DNA from: Nitrospira sp.
GTDB taxonomy: Bacteria > Nitrospirota > Nitrospiria > Nitrospirales > Nitrospiraceae
Reading direction: 5' to 3'
Length of the DNA stretch: 54,163 nucleotides
Assembly: GCA_022842445.1 (NCBI GenBank)
Contig: JALHPO010000015.1
Location: forward strand, 1-54,163
The position numbers were made by a program, and so were the translations under genes. Shown one piece after another: positions 25,527-34,237 of the stretch. The notes beneath the pieces were generated by a model, which worked only from the letters and a program-made list of their open reading frames with translations, searched no databases and had not been told where the DNA came from. Each line of letters starts with the position of its first letter. Position 1 is the first letter of the stretch.

Positions 25527-25600
25527 AGGGTCTGGTCGATCGGGCCTCGGGGTAAGCCTGGGATAGGCGTGAGTTTTTATTAAAGGAGGATAGACAAACA

Positions 25601-25834
25601 ATGGATTCAGCAGCAGCAGGGTTGATCGGGATGGGCTGTGCCGCAGCAGGGTTTGCCGGAGCTGGCGTCGGCATCGGGTATATCTTCGGGAAAATGATCG
25701 AAGTGGTCGCGCGCCAGCCGGAAGCCGAAGCTCGCGTCACAAAATATATGTGGATCGGGTTTGCGTTGGTGGAAGCCATTGCGCTGTACGGCCTGGTCAT
25801 TGCCTTCATCATTATGGGCTTTCGGAAGGGGTAA
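25601..25834 (+). CDS. atpE: F1Fo ATP synthase subunit c
   Basis: 77 residues, a two-helix hairpin with a Gly-rich first helix (AGFAGAGVGIGYIFGK), the polar loop ARQPEAEARV and the ion-binding Glu in FALVEAIALYG (about residue 56). The residue after that Glu is Ala rather than Ser or Thr and the Na+ ligand pattern is absent, so the ring most likely carries H+. The ATG is preceded by a very strong AAAGGAGGA site (25582-25590). The gene is separated from atpB by a structured 175-base gap. Confidence 0.95.
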   Translation: MDSAAAGLIGMGCAAAGFAGAGVGIGYIFGKMIEVVARQPEAEARVTKYMWIGFALVEAIALYGLVIAFIIMGFRKG

Positions 25835-25897
25835 GAGGGACCGGAGGGAGGCCCCGCGCCTTCGTCTCCTGTTGTCCTTCTCTCCTGGGGAGTTGAC

Positions 25898-26404
25898 ATG
25901 CCGCAGTTCGAATCTCACTTTTTTTCTTCCCTGATTTTCTGGGAAGTGGTGTCGTTCGCGATTCTCTTTTTCGTGCTCTACAAGTTTGCGTTTCCCGGCA
26001 TCTTAAGCATGCTGGAAGAACGGGAAAAGAAAATCAAGGACAGCCTTGACCAGGCAGAACATCACCGGTCTGAGGCTGAACGGAAATTCAAAGAATATGA
26101 GGCCAAGCTGAATGCCGCTGCGAAAGAGGCGGAAGGAATTCTGGCTGCGGCCAAGGAGCGGGCTCAACGGCTCATGGAAGAAAATGAGCAGCGGATGACG
26201 GTGGAAGCCGAACGGATCAAAGGCGATGCAACGCGTGAAATCGACCGTGAGCGTCGCAAGGCGATTCAGGACATTCGCGCTCAAACCACCGACTTAGCCC
26301 TGCTTGTTGCGGAGAAGGTTGTCCAGAGAAGTTTGAATGAAGCGGACAACAGAAAGTTCGCAGACGACGCACTCGAAGCGTTGTCAAAATCCTACCAGCA
26401 GTAA
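25898..26404 (+). CDS. atpF: F1Fo ATP synthase subunit b
   Basis: 168 residues. One N-terminal transmembrane helix (FWEVVSFAILFFVLYKFAF, about 12-30) is followed by a long charged coiled coil (ERERKI..KAIQDIRAQTTDLALLVAEKVVQRSL) that forms the peripheral stalk holding F1 to Fo. It is the last gene of this Fo block, convergent with larE 23 bases away. Only one b-type subunit is encoded here, without a b' partner. Confidence 0.93.
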   Translation: MPQFESHFFSSLIFWEVVSFAILFFVLYKFAFPGILSMLEEREKKIKDSLDQAEHHRSEAERKFKEYEAKLNAAAKEAEGILAAAKERAQRLMEENEQRMTVEAERIKGDATREIDRERRKAIQDIRAQTTDLALLVAEKVVQRSLNEADNRKFADDALEALSKSYQQ

Positions 26405-26421
26405 CGCGATGATCGGGTCGC

Positions 26422-26447
26422 GCGGGATCACCGAAGACTGATCCCGC
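26422..26447. terminator. Hairpin between convergent atpF and larE
   Basis: GCGGGATCA (26422-26430) pairs perfectly with TGATCCCGC (26439-26447) around an 8-base loop. It covers the last codons of larE and follows the atpF stop, so it could end transcription from both sides. No T-run is obvious. Confidence 0.4.
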
Positions 26448-27237
26448 CCGGCCTGTATCCCTCCAAATCCACACAGACGAAGCGAAACCCTGATTTGCGG
26501 AGACATGCGCTGATATGTGCGCGCAAGTCCGGTTCATTCAGCCGGGCGAACTCATCCGGTCCGACCTCGATTCGCGCGACGTCTCCGTGTTCCCGCACAC
26601 GCACATGACGAAATCCTGCCGCCTGCAGGATTTCTTCAGCCTCTTCCACGCGGCGGAGGCTTTCGATGGTGATCGGGGTGCCGCGCGGAATTCTCGATGA
26701 GAGACAGGCGGCTGCTGGTTTGTCCCAATTCGAGAGCCCGAATTCCTTCGCGAGAACACGGATGTCGGCTTTCGACAGCTCGGCTTCGACCAACGGGCTG
26801 CGCACTCCCCATTCCCGCGCTGCCTTGATGCCGGGCCTGTCATCGCCGAGGTCGTCCAAATTCGTTCCATCCACCACATGAGTGCCGCCGCTGGATTGCC
26901 GTATCGTTTCGATAAGTTGATACAAATCAGTCTTGCAGTGAAAGCAGCGGGCCGCATCGTTTCTGACGAATTCGGGAATCTCAAGCTGATCCGTCCGTAC
27001 AATGTCGTGGCGCGCTCCGATTTCCTGGGCGACACGCGTGGCAATTTCCAGTTCGATCGACGGAAACGTCGGAGAGACAGCCGTGACGCCGACAGCGTTC
27101 TCACGGAGCTGCTCATGTGCCACCTTCAGGACGAAGGTACTGTCGATTCCTCCGGAATAGGCAACGAGGACGGAGCCCATCTCGGAGAGCAGGGCGCGGA
27201 GGTGATCGAGTTTGTGTTGGAGCAGCGCGGTTGGCAT
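26428..27237 (-). CDS. larE: LarE-type ATP-dependent sacrificial sulfur transferase
   Basis: About 269 residues from ATG 27237; the longer frame to 27357 is unlikely because it overlaps the M16 gene. The PP-loop SGGIDST is at about 28-34. Cys residues occur in RCFHCKTD and in KPAAACLSSRIPRGTPI, the region of the sacrificial Cys or cluster ligands in LarE. The protein thiolates the pyridinium cofactor precursor for the nickel-pincer (NPN) cofactor. No larB, larC or larA lies nearby, so the pathway is not evident here. It is the last gene of the rlmN-M16-M16 operon. Confidence 0.8.
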   Translation of the reverse strand: MPTALLQHKLDHLRALLSEMGSVLVAYSGGIDSTFVLKVAHEQLRENAVGVTAVSPTFPSIELEIATRVAQEIGARHDIVRTDQLEIPEFVRNDAARCFHCKTDLYQLIETIRQSSGGTHVVDGTNLDDLGDDRPGIKAAREWGVRSPLVEAELSKADIRVLAKEFGLSNWDKPAAACLSSRIPRGTPITIESLRRVEEAEEILQAAGFRHVRVREHGDVARIEVGPDEFARLNEPDLRAHISACLRKSGFRFVCVDLEGYRPGGISLR

Positions 27238-27265
27238 GGCAGTAGGCGTCTCGTAGATGCGTGTA

Positions 27266-28663
27266 TTAGTGACGAATCTTTGCTTTTGCGATGTTGCCGA
27301 CGACGACGAGGGCGTAATGTTGCGGGTTAAGATACTGCTTGGCGACCCGCTGCACATCTTCCTTCGTGACCCGTTCGATCCATTTGGGATACTGGACGAA
27401 GTAGTCGAATCCCAATCCGAAAAACTCCACTTGCGCCAACACCTTCGCCAGTTTGGCGGTCGAGTCCAACCGTAACGGAAAGCTACCCATCAAGAACGAT
27501 TTGGCTTCGGCCAGCTCCTGGTCGGTGACGGGAGCCTCGCGGATGGCCTTCATTTCAGCCAGCACGCCGCTGATCGCTTGGTTGGTGGTTTCCGTCTTTG
27601 TCTGGAGATTTACCCAGAACGAGCCCTGCATGGCGCGTGCTTCGTAATGGCTCATGATGCCGTAGGCGAGTCCCTGTTTGTCTCGGATGGAGTCCATCAA
27701 GCGCGACGAAAATCCGCCGGCGCCGAGAACATGATTCATGACGGTCACGGCGTAAAAGTCCGGGTTTGTCCGGCTGATGCCGCTATGGCCCAATACGATG
27801 GTGGATTGGGTCAGGTCTTTTTCGATGAATTGCACGGCTTTCTTGCCGATGGCAGCGGGTTTCTTGACTGTCCGGGCCGGCGCCGGGCCCTTCTTCCAGG
27901 CCCCGAAATGCGTTTGGACCAAGACCGTGGCGTGCTCCACCGTAATATCGCCGACGATGGCGAAAATGACCTGGTTCGGCAGGTACTCCTTCGCGTAGAA
28001 GGCTTGGACGTCGGCCAATGTGAGTTTATTCAGGGCTTCTTCGGTCCCATTCACCGGCCACCGATAGGGGTGGTTGTGGAAGACCAATTGGTTGAACGCT
28101 TTCATGGCCACATGGCCGGGGTCGTCGTTGTCGCTGATGATTTCTCCCAGAATCTGCGACCGCACCCGATCGAATTCCTGCGGGGGGAATGCCGGGCGCA
28201 AGAGGATATCCGCCAGCAGCGTGAAGCCGAGGTCGACGTCCTTCTTGAGCACTCGTGCCGCTGCAGTGGTGTAGTCTTCGTGCGCGGTGACTTCCAGCGC
28301 GCCGCCGACAAAGTCGATCTGTTCAGCCAATTGTTTCGATGATCTGGTCGTCGTACCTTCTTCCAGGAGGCTGGCCGTCAGATTTGCCAGGCCGGCTTTT
28401 TCCGGCGGATCGTACGCCGATCCGGTCTTGATGAGCGCATGGATTTCGACGATGGGCAGAAAGTGTTGCTCGACCACCAGCACGGTTATCCCATTGGGTG
28501 TCGTGATTTTAACCGGAGAGATATCGGCGGCAAATCCCGGCTCTGAAAAACCGGTCATTGCGGTGAGAACTCCCCATACGACCAAGGCCGCACCGGCGCG
28601 TAAGGACCGCAAGGGGCGATGGCGCGAACGACGATGGGTGTTGTCTGTCATTCTGCGAGGCAT
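27266..28663 (-). CDS. M16-family peptidase subunit, non-catalytic type
   Basis: 465 residues. The signal peptide is clear (LVVWGVLTAMTGFSEPGFA then ADISP). The M16 fold is present (VVEQHFLPIVEIHALIKTGSAYDPPEKAGLANLTASLLEEGT), but the HxxEH zinc motif is absent: the HXXEH site reads N-L-T-A-S. It pairs with the neighbouring gene, which keeps that motif, in the usual periplasmic heterodimer of non-catalytic and catalytic halves. The two stand 10 bases apart, which fits a heterodimer. Confidence 0.88.
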   Translation of the reverse strand: MPRRMTDNTHRRSRHRPLRSLRAGAALVVWGVLTAMTGFSEPGFAADISPVKITTPNGITVLVVEQHFLPIVEIHALIKTGSAYDPPEKAGLANLTASLLEEGTTTRSSKQLAEQIDFVGGALEVTAHEDYTTAAARVLKKDVDLGFTLLADILLRPAFPPQEFDRVRSQILGEIISDNDDPGHVAMKAFNQLVFHNHPYRWPVNGTEEALNKLTLADVQAFYAKEYLPNQVIFAIVGDITVEHATVLVQTHFGAWKKGPAPARTVKKPAAIGKKAVQFIEKDLTQSTIVLGHSGISRTNPDFYAVTVMNHVLGAGGFSSRLMDSIRDKQGLAYGIMSHYEARAMQGSFWVNLQTKTETTNQAISGVLAEMKAIREAPVTDQELAEAKSFLMGSFPLRLDSTAKLAKVLAQVEFFGLGFDYFVQYPKWIERVTKEDVQRVAKQYLNPQHYALVVVGNIAKAKIRH

Positions 28664-28673
28664 GGGTGGTTCG

Positions 28674-30053
28674 CTATGGCCTTCCCTGTTGCAATGACGG
28701 AAGAGACGCTTCCTGCTCCTTGGGAGGCAGGGGAATGAGAATCCCCACCGTCCGGTTGTCCTGGGTCAAGTACTGCCTGGCGACGCGTTGAATGTCTTTG
28801 GCGGTGACGGTCCGCATGCGTTCCAGAAATTGATCTGCCCGCTGCCAGCCTGCGCCGATGGATTCCAATTGTCCAAGCAACATGGCATGGCGAAAATTTG
28901 AATCCTGCTCGAAAATGCGGGAGGCTTCCACCTGATTTTTGGCCCGCTGGAGTTCCAGGTCGGACAGCAGTTCATTGTGGAGCTTGGCGATCTCGCGATG
29001 CAGTGCGTCTTCCACCGCCTCAACCTTCGCGCCTGGGCTGACGAGGGAGTAGAAATAAAACAAACCGGAATCTGTTTGCAGTAGGCTGTATTCCGCGCCG
29101 ACCGACAGGGAGTTTTTCTGGTCATGGACCAGGCTCTGATAGAGCCGGGAGCTTTTCCCGTCAGACAGAATCGATTCGAGGAGGCCAAGGGCATAGGCAT
29201 CGTCGCTCGAATAATTGGGGACGCGGAATCCCATCATGACAGAGGGAACCTGGGCTTCTCGTTTCAGCACGATACGTCGTTCGCCCCGTTGATCCGGCTC
29301 TGCCGAGATGGTCTGTTTGGGCGAAGGCCCTTTGGGAATCGGCTCGAAGAGGTGTTTGATCGTCGGGAGCAGCGTGTCTGCTTTGATGTCTCCCACGACG
29401 ACCAGGGTGGCATTATTGGGAGAATAAAACGTGTCGTAGTGGCGCTGCAAATCGTCAAGCGACATCGCATCGAGATCGGCAAACCAGCCGATGACCGGCC
29501 AATGATAGGGATGGCTGAGGAACGTTTGAGCAAACAAGGCCTCGACCAGCGCGCCTTGCGGATCGTCCTCGCTTCTCAAGCGCCGCTCTTCTTTGACAAC
29601 CTCGCGTTCAGTCGTAAATTCGTTGTTGTCGAGAATCAGACCCTGCATGCGGTCCGCCTCAAGTTCCAGCGCCAGTTCGACGCGGTCGGCCGCGAGGTTT
29701 TCAAAATAAGCGGTGAAGTCTTGTCCGGTAAACGCGTTGTCGATCCCGCCGTTCTTGCGGATGATGCGGGAAAATGCGCCTTTGGGATACTTCGCCGTGC
29801 CTTTGAACATCATGTGTTCCAGCATGTGGGAGAGTCCGGCACGGCCCATCACTTCATTTCTGGAGCCGACTCTGTACCATACCTGCACTGTCGCCACCGG
29901 GGCCTTCGGAACCTCGACCAGCAGCACTTTCATGCCGTTGGACAGCACATGTTCAAGGGGCTCCAGGGCCATTGACGGGGCAGCGTCAGTGAACGCAAGC
30001 AGTGTGGCAAGGAGGCACGTCGTCGAATAGTGATGGAGAGCCGGCCGCTTCAT
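28674..30053 (-). CDS. M16-family metallopeptidase, catalytic subunit
   Basis: About 459 residues from ATG 30053; an ATG at 30077 is possible. The signal peptide ends TDAAPSMA. The zinc motif HMLEH sits in GLSHMLEHMMFKGT, and the second metal Glu is expected in the downstream ELEADRM segment. It resembles mitochondrial processing peptidase-like zinc proteases exported to the periplasm. It probably works as a heterodimer with the next gene. Substrates are unknown. Confidence 0.9.
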   Translation of the reverse strand: MKRPALHHYSTTCLLATLLAFTDAAPSMALEPLEHVLSNGMKVLLVEVPKAPVATVQVWYRVGSRNEVMGRAGLSHMLEHMMFKGTAKYPKGAFSRIIRKNGGIDNAFTGQDFTAYFENLAADRVELALELEADRMQGLILDNNEFTTEREVVKEERRLRSEDDPQGALVEALFAQTFLSHPYHWPVIGWFADLDAMSLDDLQRHYDTFYSPNNATLVVVGDIKADTLLPTIKHLFEPIPKGPSPKQTISAEPDQRGERRIVLKREAQVPSVMMGFRVPNYSSDDAYALGLLESILSDGKSSRLYQSLVHDQKNSLSVGAEYSLLQTDSGLFYFYSLVSPGAKVEAVEDALHREIAKLHNELLSDLELQRAKNQVEASRIFEQDSNFRHAMLLGQLESIGAGWQRADQFLERMRTVTAKDIQRVARQYLTQDNRTVGILIPLPPKEQEASLPSLQQGRP

Positions 30054-30078
30054 GATGAGATAAGCAACACAGGGCATG

Positions 30079-31167
30079 CTAACAACGGGATTCGATAGGT
30101 GTCAAGGTAACTGATTCTCGGTCGGCGGGAAGATCCCCGAGTTGTCCGCATGCACCGAGTACGTCGCGTCCCCTGCTTTTACGGACGAATACGTCGATCC
30201 CGGCCTGGCGGAGCGTGGCTTGAAATCGGAGCACGTCGCGATCCGGCGGGCGATGGAAACGACTTCCCGGAAATTCGTTGAACGGGATCAGATTCACTTT
30301 GCACTTCATGCCTCGAAGCAGAGTCGTCAAACGCTGGGCGTCCATAGGCCGATCGTTGACATTCGCCAGCAGGACATACTCAAAGGTCAGCCGCCGGGTC
30401 GGCGCCAGAGGATACCGGCGACAGGCCGCCAGTAATGATTTAAGTGATGCGATTTCGCTGGCGGCGGGCATGAGCTCCCGTCGCAGTTCTTCCGTGGTGG
30501 CATTGAGGGAGATGGCCAGATTGACGCCGAGGGCCGCGACTCGTTTCAAGCGGGACGCGAGGCCTGCCGTCGATACGACGATCCGTCTGGGCGACCATGC
30601 GAGGCCCCACGACGTATCCGTCAAGCAGGTAATGGCTGCTTCAAGCGCATCCACATTGGACAAGGGCTCTCCCATTCCCATGAAGACCAGGTTGGTGATT
30701 CGCTCACCGGCTTTGAGCCGGTCCTGGGCGGTCAAGACTTGGTCGACGATTTCATGGGCTTTGAGATTGCGCTTGAGCCCCATGGTGCCGGTCAGGCAGA
30801 AGCCGCAGTCCAACATGCAGCCGACTTGGGTGGAGACACACAGTGTCAGCCGATCGTCGTCGGGGATGAGTACGGCTTCGATCATCAATCCATCGTCGAG
30901 CGTCAGCAGCAATTTTCTCGTGCCGTCTTGAGACGGCAACACGGTACAGTGGGACGCGCGCCCGACGATCGCGATCTCGGCCAATGCCGATCGATCGCGA
31001 GAAGGCAGGTCGGTCAGCTGGGCGATGGCGCGTGCACGCCGGCGATACAGCCAGCGGAGGATTTGTCCGGCCCGATAATTCGGCCAGCCCCGTGCGCGGA
31101 CGAACTTCACCATCTGCGGTTCGGTGAGGGCCAATAAGTTGGTTGGAACGGGCAGTGTCGGCATCAA
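30079..31167 (-). CDS. rlmN: 23S rRNA (adenine(2503)-C(2))-methyltransferase
   Basis: 362 residues. A radical SAM enzyme that methylates A2503 of 23S rRNA and A37 of some tRNAs. The cluster motif CMLDCGFC (Cys117, 121, 124) is present, with MGMGEPLSN, the SAM-binding region VSTAGLASR and the methyl-carrying Cys in GRDVLGACGQL near the C-terminus. It opens the minus-strand operon rlmN-M16-M16-larE and diverges from the Slt70-like gene. Confidence 0.94.
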   Translation of the reverse strand: MMPTLPVPTNLLALTEPQMVKFVRARGWPNYRAGQILRWLYRRRARAIAQLTDLPSRDRSALAEIAIVGRASHCTVLPSQDGTRKLLLTLDDGLMIEAVLIPDDDRLTLCVSTQVGCMLDCGFCLTGTMGLKRNLKAHEIVDQVLTAQDRLKAGERITNLVFMGMGEPLSNVDALEAAITCLTDTSWGLAWSPRRIVVSTAGLASRLKRVAALGVNLAISLNATTEELRRELMPAASEIASLKSLLAACRRYPLAPTRRLTFEYVLLANVNDRPMDAQRLTTLLRGMKCKVNLIPFNEFPGSRFHRPPDRDVLRFQATLRQAGIDVFVRKSRGRDVLGACGQLGDLPADRESVTLTPIESRC

Positions 31168-31288
31168 GAGGATTCCCGATCTCGTTGTGTGACGAAGAGC
31201 CTACCATAAGTGAGAATGAACCGACACCATGAGAAGCGCCGAGTTATGAGGCGGTTGCAAAACTTCTTCCATTGCGGCTCATGCTGTA

Positions 31289-31294
31289 TATAAT
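31289..31294 (+). promoter_or_regulatory. -10 box TATAAT with very short leader before slt
   Basis: A perfect TATAAT ends 8 bases before the ATG at 31303, with no Shine-Dalgarno between them (GAACGGCG). The -35 is weak (TTCCAT at 31267-31272). Transcription should start almost at the ATG, giving a leaderless mRNA. Confidence 0.4.
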
Positions 31295-31302
31295 GAACGG
31301 CG

Positions 31303-33627
31303 ATGAAAAGACCGACCCTCAGCCCTCGATCTGCTGCAAGCCTTGGCCGAAGCTTTGTGCCGGTTTCGCTGGCCTTGTTTCTCATCGTCGCCGGCTGTCT
31401 CTTTTTTTATGACGCACAGTCTGCCCCGGTTTCGGATTCGGAAAAACTTCGAGCAGATGGTTGTGGGTCGGCTGAGGAGTGCTTCACCGCCGCTGCATGG
31501 CCAAAAGAGCGGTTCGGCCATGCGCTGACGAAAGATCAGGTCGCTACGCTGAAACTGGAGCGGCTTCGACGAGTGATGGAGCAATTCCCGGCTTCGCCTT
31601 GGGCCAAGCGGGCAGGATTGTTGTCGGGAGTGATGCTGATTCAGCGGAGTCCAAGCGAAGCGCTCACCTATCTCCGTTCGGCCCAACAAGACTTTTCAGT
31701 TCTCGATGATTACATCCGGTTCTGGATCGGTGAAGCATTGCTCCATCTGGGGGAGGCGAGAGAGGCGGCCAGGACATTCGAATCAGTGCCGCAATCAGTC
31801 CCCGATTCCAACCTGCTTGATCAGGTCGCCCTCCGTGCGGGAGAAGCCTGGTATCAAGCCTCCAGTTGTCCCGAAGCGCTGGCATGGCTTACCAAGGCCG
31901 TCGGTATCAACGACAAAGAGCCGCGAGTGCCCCAGGCGTGGCTGCGGCTGGCCGATTGTTATCTTCGAGCCAATCAGCCGGTTGAGGCCAGGGAGGCGCT
32001 CAAAAAATTATGGATGAAGTTCCCGCAGACGAAGGAAGCCAAGGAGGCGGGAGCTCTGCTTGCGACCAATATCGGTGGTGAGTCCTGGACCCCTCAGCCT
32101 GATGACTTCTATACCAGGGCTCAGGCCTTTTTGGGACAGGCTCTGCATGCGGAAGCGATCGACGAACTGAAAAAGTTTCTTGCAAAAGACCCGTCTTCTT
32201 CACGCCGTGGGGACGCCAAGCTGAAATTGGGCATCGCGCAAGTCAGATTGAAACTCTATGACCAAGCGCGTGAGACCTTTCAGGAGCTCGCTGGAGCTCA
32301 GATGGTTCAGTCCGATGAGGCCGTGGTCTGGTTGGCTCGTGTTTATCTCCGACAGGGAATGGGTGAGAAACTGTTGGAGTTGAGCCGCGGATTACCCAAG
32401 CGGTCCTTGTCTCCCGAACAAAAAGGGCAGATCACGTTATTTGCCGGAATTTGGCTGGAGGATCAGGCCCAGTTTGATGAGGCCATCGCGAAATACAGGC
32501 ATGTCGTCAAATCGGGAGAGCCGGCATCTCAGCGGGCCGAAGCCCACTGGCGCGAAGGGTGGGTGTTGTATCGAACGGGTCGCTACCAGGATGCGATTGC
32601 CGTGTGGCAACCAATCGTTGATCAGCGAGACAGCGAATGGGAACCGCAAGCGCTCTATTGGATCGCGCGGTCTCAGGGGCATGCCAAAGAGTCCAAATCG
32701 AAAGAAACCTTCCATCTCCTCTGCAAGCGCTATCCTCTGACATATTATTGTCAATTGGCGCAGGGGCGGACCGACGTCCCCGCTGTGGCGCCCGTAGATC
32801 AGGAAAAGACTCCGAGGGATTCTTCGGCTACGGCCGTTGCGGGGTCACTTGCCACGGATTTGGCTCAGGGGCCCGTGCAGCATAGCAATGGCCGGGCGGA
32901 AATCGAACAACAGCCGACCTATCGGCGGGCGATTGAACTCAGAACGCTGGGTCTTGAGCAGGATGCCGCGAGAGAACTCGCCGTGCTGACTGACCACTAC
33001 AGCCGAGATTCCAACGTGTTGGCGGCGCTGCCTGTGATGTTGAATGAAGCCGGGGCTTACCATCATGCGCTGCGCCTTGTGCGGGCTCGATTTCGAGACC
33101 GTCTGGAGCGAACCGGGGGGGCTGTGGCGGACGATTTGTGGAATGTCGCTTATCCGACGGGATTGATTCACACGATCAAAACACAGGGAGTCAACGGGGT
33201 GGACCCGTTTCTCATTGCGGCGATCATCAGGGAGGAAAGCCAATACGATTGGCGCGCAGTGTCCCGTGTCGGGGCCATCGGTCTCATGCAAATCATGCCT
33301 GCAACGGCCAATGCGGTGGCTCAGCGGCATCGTCTTCCCGGCGTGATGCGGGAGGATTTGTTCGATCAGGATACGAATATTCAGATCGGGGTTCGGTATG
33401 TGGAGCAGTTGCTTGCGCAGTTTTCCGGCAACGTGGCGCAGACCATCGCCGCGTACAATGCGGGTCCGATCGCCGTCGAGGGTTGGGCGGCGACCTATCG
33501 AGGCCGGAGCGAAGACGAATTCGTCGAGTTGATTCCGTTCCTCGAAACCAGGCAATATGTGAAACGCGTCCTCCGCAGCTACAAGGAATATCTCCGCCTC
33601 GCCGGTGCCGCAAAGTCCGTTTCTTGA
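31303..33627 (+). CDS. slt: Soluble lytic murein transglycosylase (Slt70-like) with TPR superhelix
   Basis: 774 residues. An N-terminal membrane anchor or signal (about 18-36, LALFLIVAGCLFF) is followed by about ten helical TPR-like repeats (60-560). The C-terminal SLT domain contains IREESQYDWRAVSRVGAIGLMQIMPAT with catalytic Glu645, and YVEQLLAQFSGNVAQTIAAYNAGP. It cleaves the beta-1,4 bond between MurNAc and GlcNAc. The promoter lies right in front of the ATG, with no ribosome site. Confidence 0.9.
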   Translation: MKRPTLSPRSAASLGRSFVPVSLALFLIVAGCLFFYDAQSAPVSDSEKLRADGCGSAEECFTAAAWPKERFGHALTKDQVATLKLERLRRVMEQFPASPWAKRAGLLSGVMLIQRSPSEALTYLRSAQQDFSVLDDYIRFWIGEALLHLGEAREAARTFESVPQSVPDSNLLDQVALRAGEAWYQASSCPEALAWLTKAVGINDKEPRVPQAWLRLADCYLRANQPVEAREALKKLWMKFPQTKEAKEAGALLATNIGGESWTPQPDDFYTRAQAFLGQALHAEAIDELKKFLAKDPSSSRRGDAKLKLGIAQVRLKLYDQARETFQELAGAQMVQSDEAVVWLARVYLRQGMGEKLLELSRGLPKRSLSPEQKGQITLFAGIWLEDQAQFDEAIAKYRHVVKSGEPASQRAEAHWREGWVLYRTGRYQDAIAVWQPIVDQRDSEWEPQALYWIARSQGHAKESKSKETFHLLCKRYPLTYYCQLAQGRTDVPAVAPVDQEKTPRDSSATAVAGSLATDLAQGPVQHSNGRAEIEQQPTYRRAIELRTLGLEQDAARELAVLTDHYSRDSNVLAALPVMLNEAGAYHHALRLVRARFRDRLERTGGAVADDLWNVAYPTGLIHTIKTQGVNGVDPFLIAAIIREESQYDWRAVSRVGAIGLMQIMPATANAVAQRHRLPGVMREDLFDQDTNIQIGVRYVEQLLAQFSGNVAQTIAAYNAGPIAVEGWAATYRGRSEDEFVELIPFLETRQYVKRVLRSYKEYLRLAGAAKSVS

Positions 33628-33653
33628 CAAGATTTCGCAAAGTTTTTTATAGT
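33624..33653 (+). promoter_or_regulatory. Strong sigma-70 promoter for zapB-zapA
   Basis: A perfect TTGACA (33624-33629) overlaps the slt stop codon. An 18-base spacer and TATAGT (33648-33653) follow. Transcription would begin near 33660, leaving a leader of about 34 bases before the coiled-coil gene. Confidence 0.6.
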
Positions 33654-33693
33654 GCGGCTCAAACTATGAGAAGAGAGGGCACACAGAACCGCT

Positions 33694-33948
33694 ATGGCGT
33701 TAGATCGGTTGGATGCGCTTGAGGCTCGGATCAAAGACCTGGTGAAATTAGTCCAGGAACTGAAGCGAAAAAATGCGTCGTTGGAAGATGAAGTCAAGGC
33801 AGCCCGCCAGAGGCTTGCCTCGCAGGATGATGTGAATCGCCGGTGGGAGAAAGAACGAATCGATATCAGGTCGAGAATCGAGCGGGTCATGAGCGAGATA
33901 GAACTGCTGGAATGTGCGGACGATACCAAGGAGGTGGCCCTTGACTAA
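33694..33948 (+). CDS. ZapB-like coiled-coil cell division protein
   Basis: 84 residues, almost entirely a heptad-rich coiled coil (LDALEARIKDLVKLVQELKRKN, EDEVKAARQRLA) with a highly charged composition. Immediately upstream of zapA, this resembles ZapB or a FtsB-sized partner found beside zapA in many genomes. ZapB links ZapA and the FtsZ ring to chromosome termini. The end overlaps the start of zapA by 8 bases. Sequence similarity to E. coli ZapB cannot be judged here. Confidence 0.6.
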   Translation: MALDRLDALEARIKDLVKLVQELKRKNASLEDEVKAARQRLASQDDVNRRWEKERIDIRSRIERVMSEIELLECADDTKEVALD

Positions 33949-34237
33949 GACGATCGATGTTGAGATCTATGGTCAGCGGTATGCGATTCGCGGTGTTGCC
34001 GACGATGCATATATTCGGCGGCTCGCTCATTTCGTTGATGATCACATGAAGCATCTTGCTGAAGGCATGAAGACCGCCACCCCCTCGAAGTTGGCCGTGT
34101 TGACGGCCATTAATCTTGCCCATCAGTTCTTCGAGTCAGAAAAGAAGCGGGCTCAGGGAGAGGCGGATGTCGATCGGCGGATGGATACATTGATGGAATC
34201 CATTGAAGAGCAGATGCCGACGTCGCTCTTTCGGTAA
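33941..34237 (+). CDS. zapA: Cell division protein ZapA
   Basis: 98 residues from TTG 33941. The start is decided by a perfect AAGGAGGT site exactly 6 bases before this TTG; the ATG-like start at 33914 of the open frame would have no ribosome site. The N-terminal beta-hairpin KTIDVEIYGQRYAIRG and the later helix AVLTAINLAHQFFESE are typical of ZapA, which bundles FtsZ at mid-cell. It overlaps the preceding coiled-coil gene. A 551-base gap follows, where a 6S RNA often occurs in other bacteria. Confidence 0.88.
   Translation: MTKTIDVEIYGQRYAIRGVADDAYIRRLAHFVDDHMKHLAEGMKTATPSKLAVLTAINLAHQFFESEKKRAQGEADVDRRMDTLMESIEEQMPTSLFR

Noticed and set aside
29124..29975. 283-residue plus-strand ORF over the catalytic M16 gene
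   Set aside because: Antisense to a gene with signal peptide and HxxEH; no ribosome site or family features.
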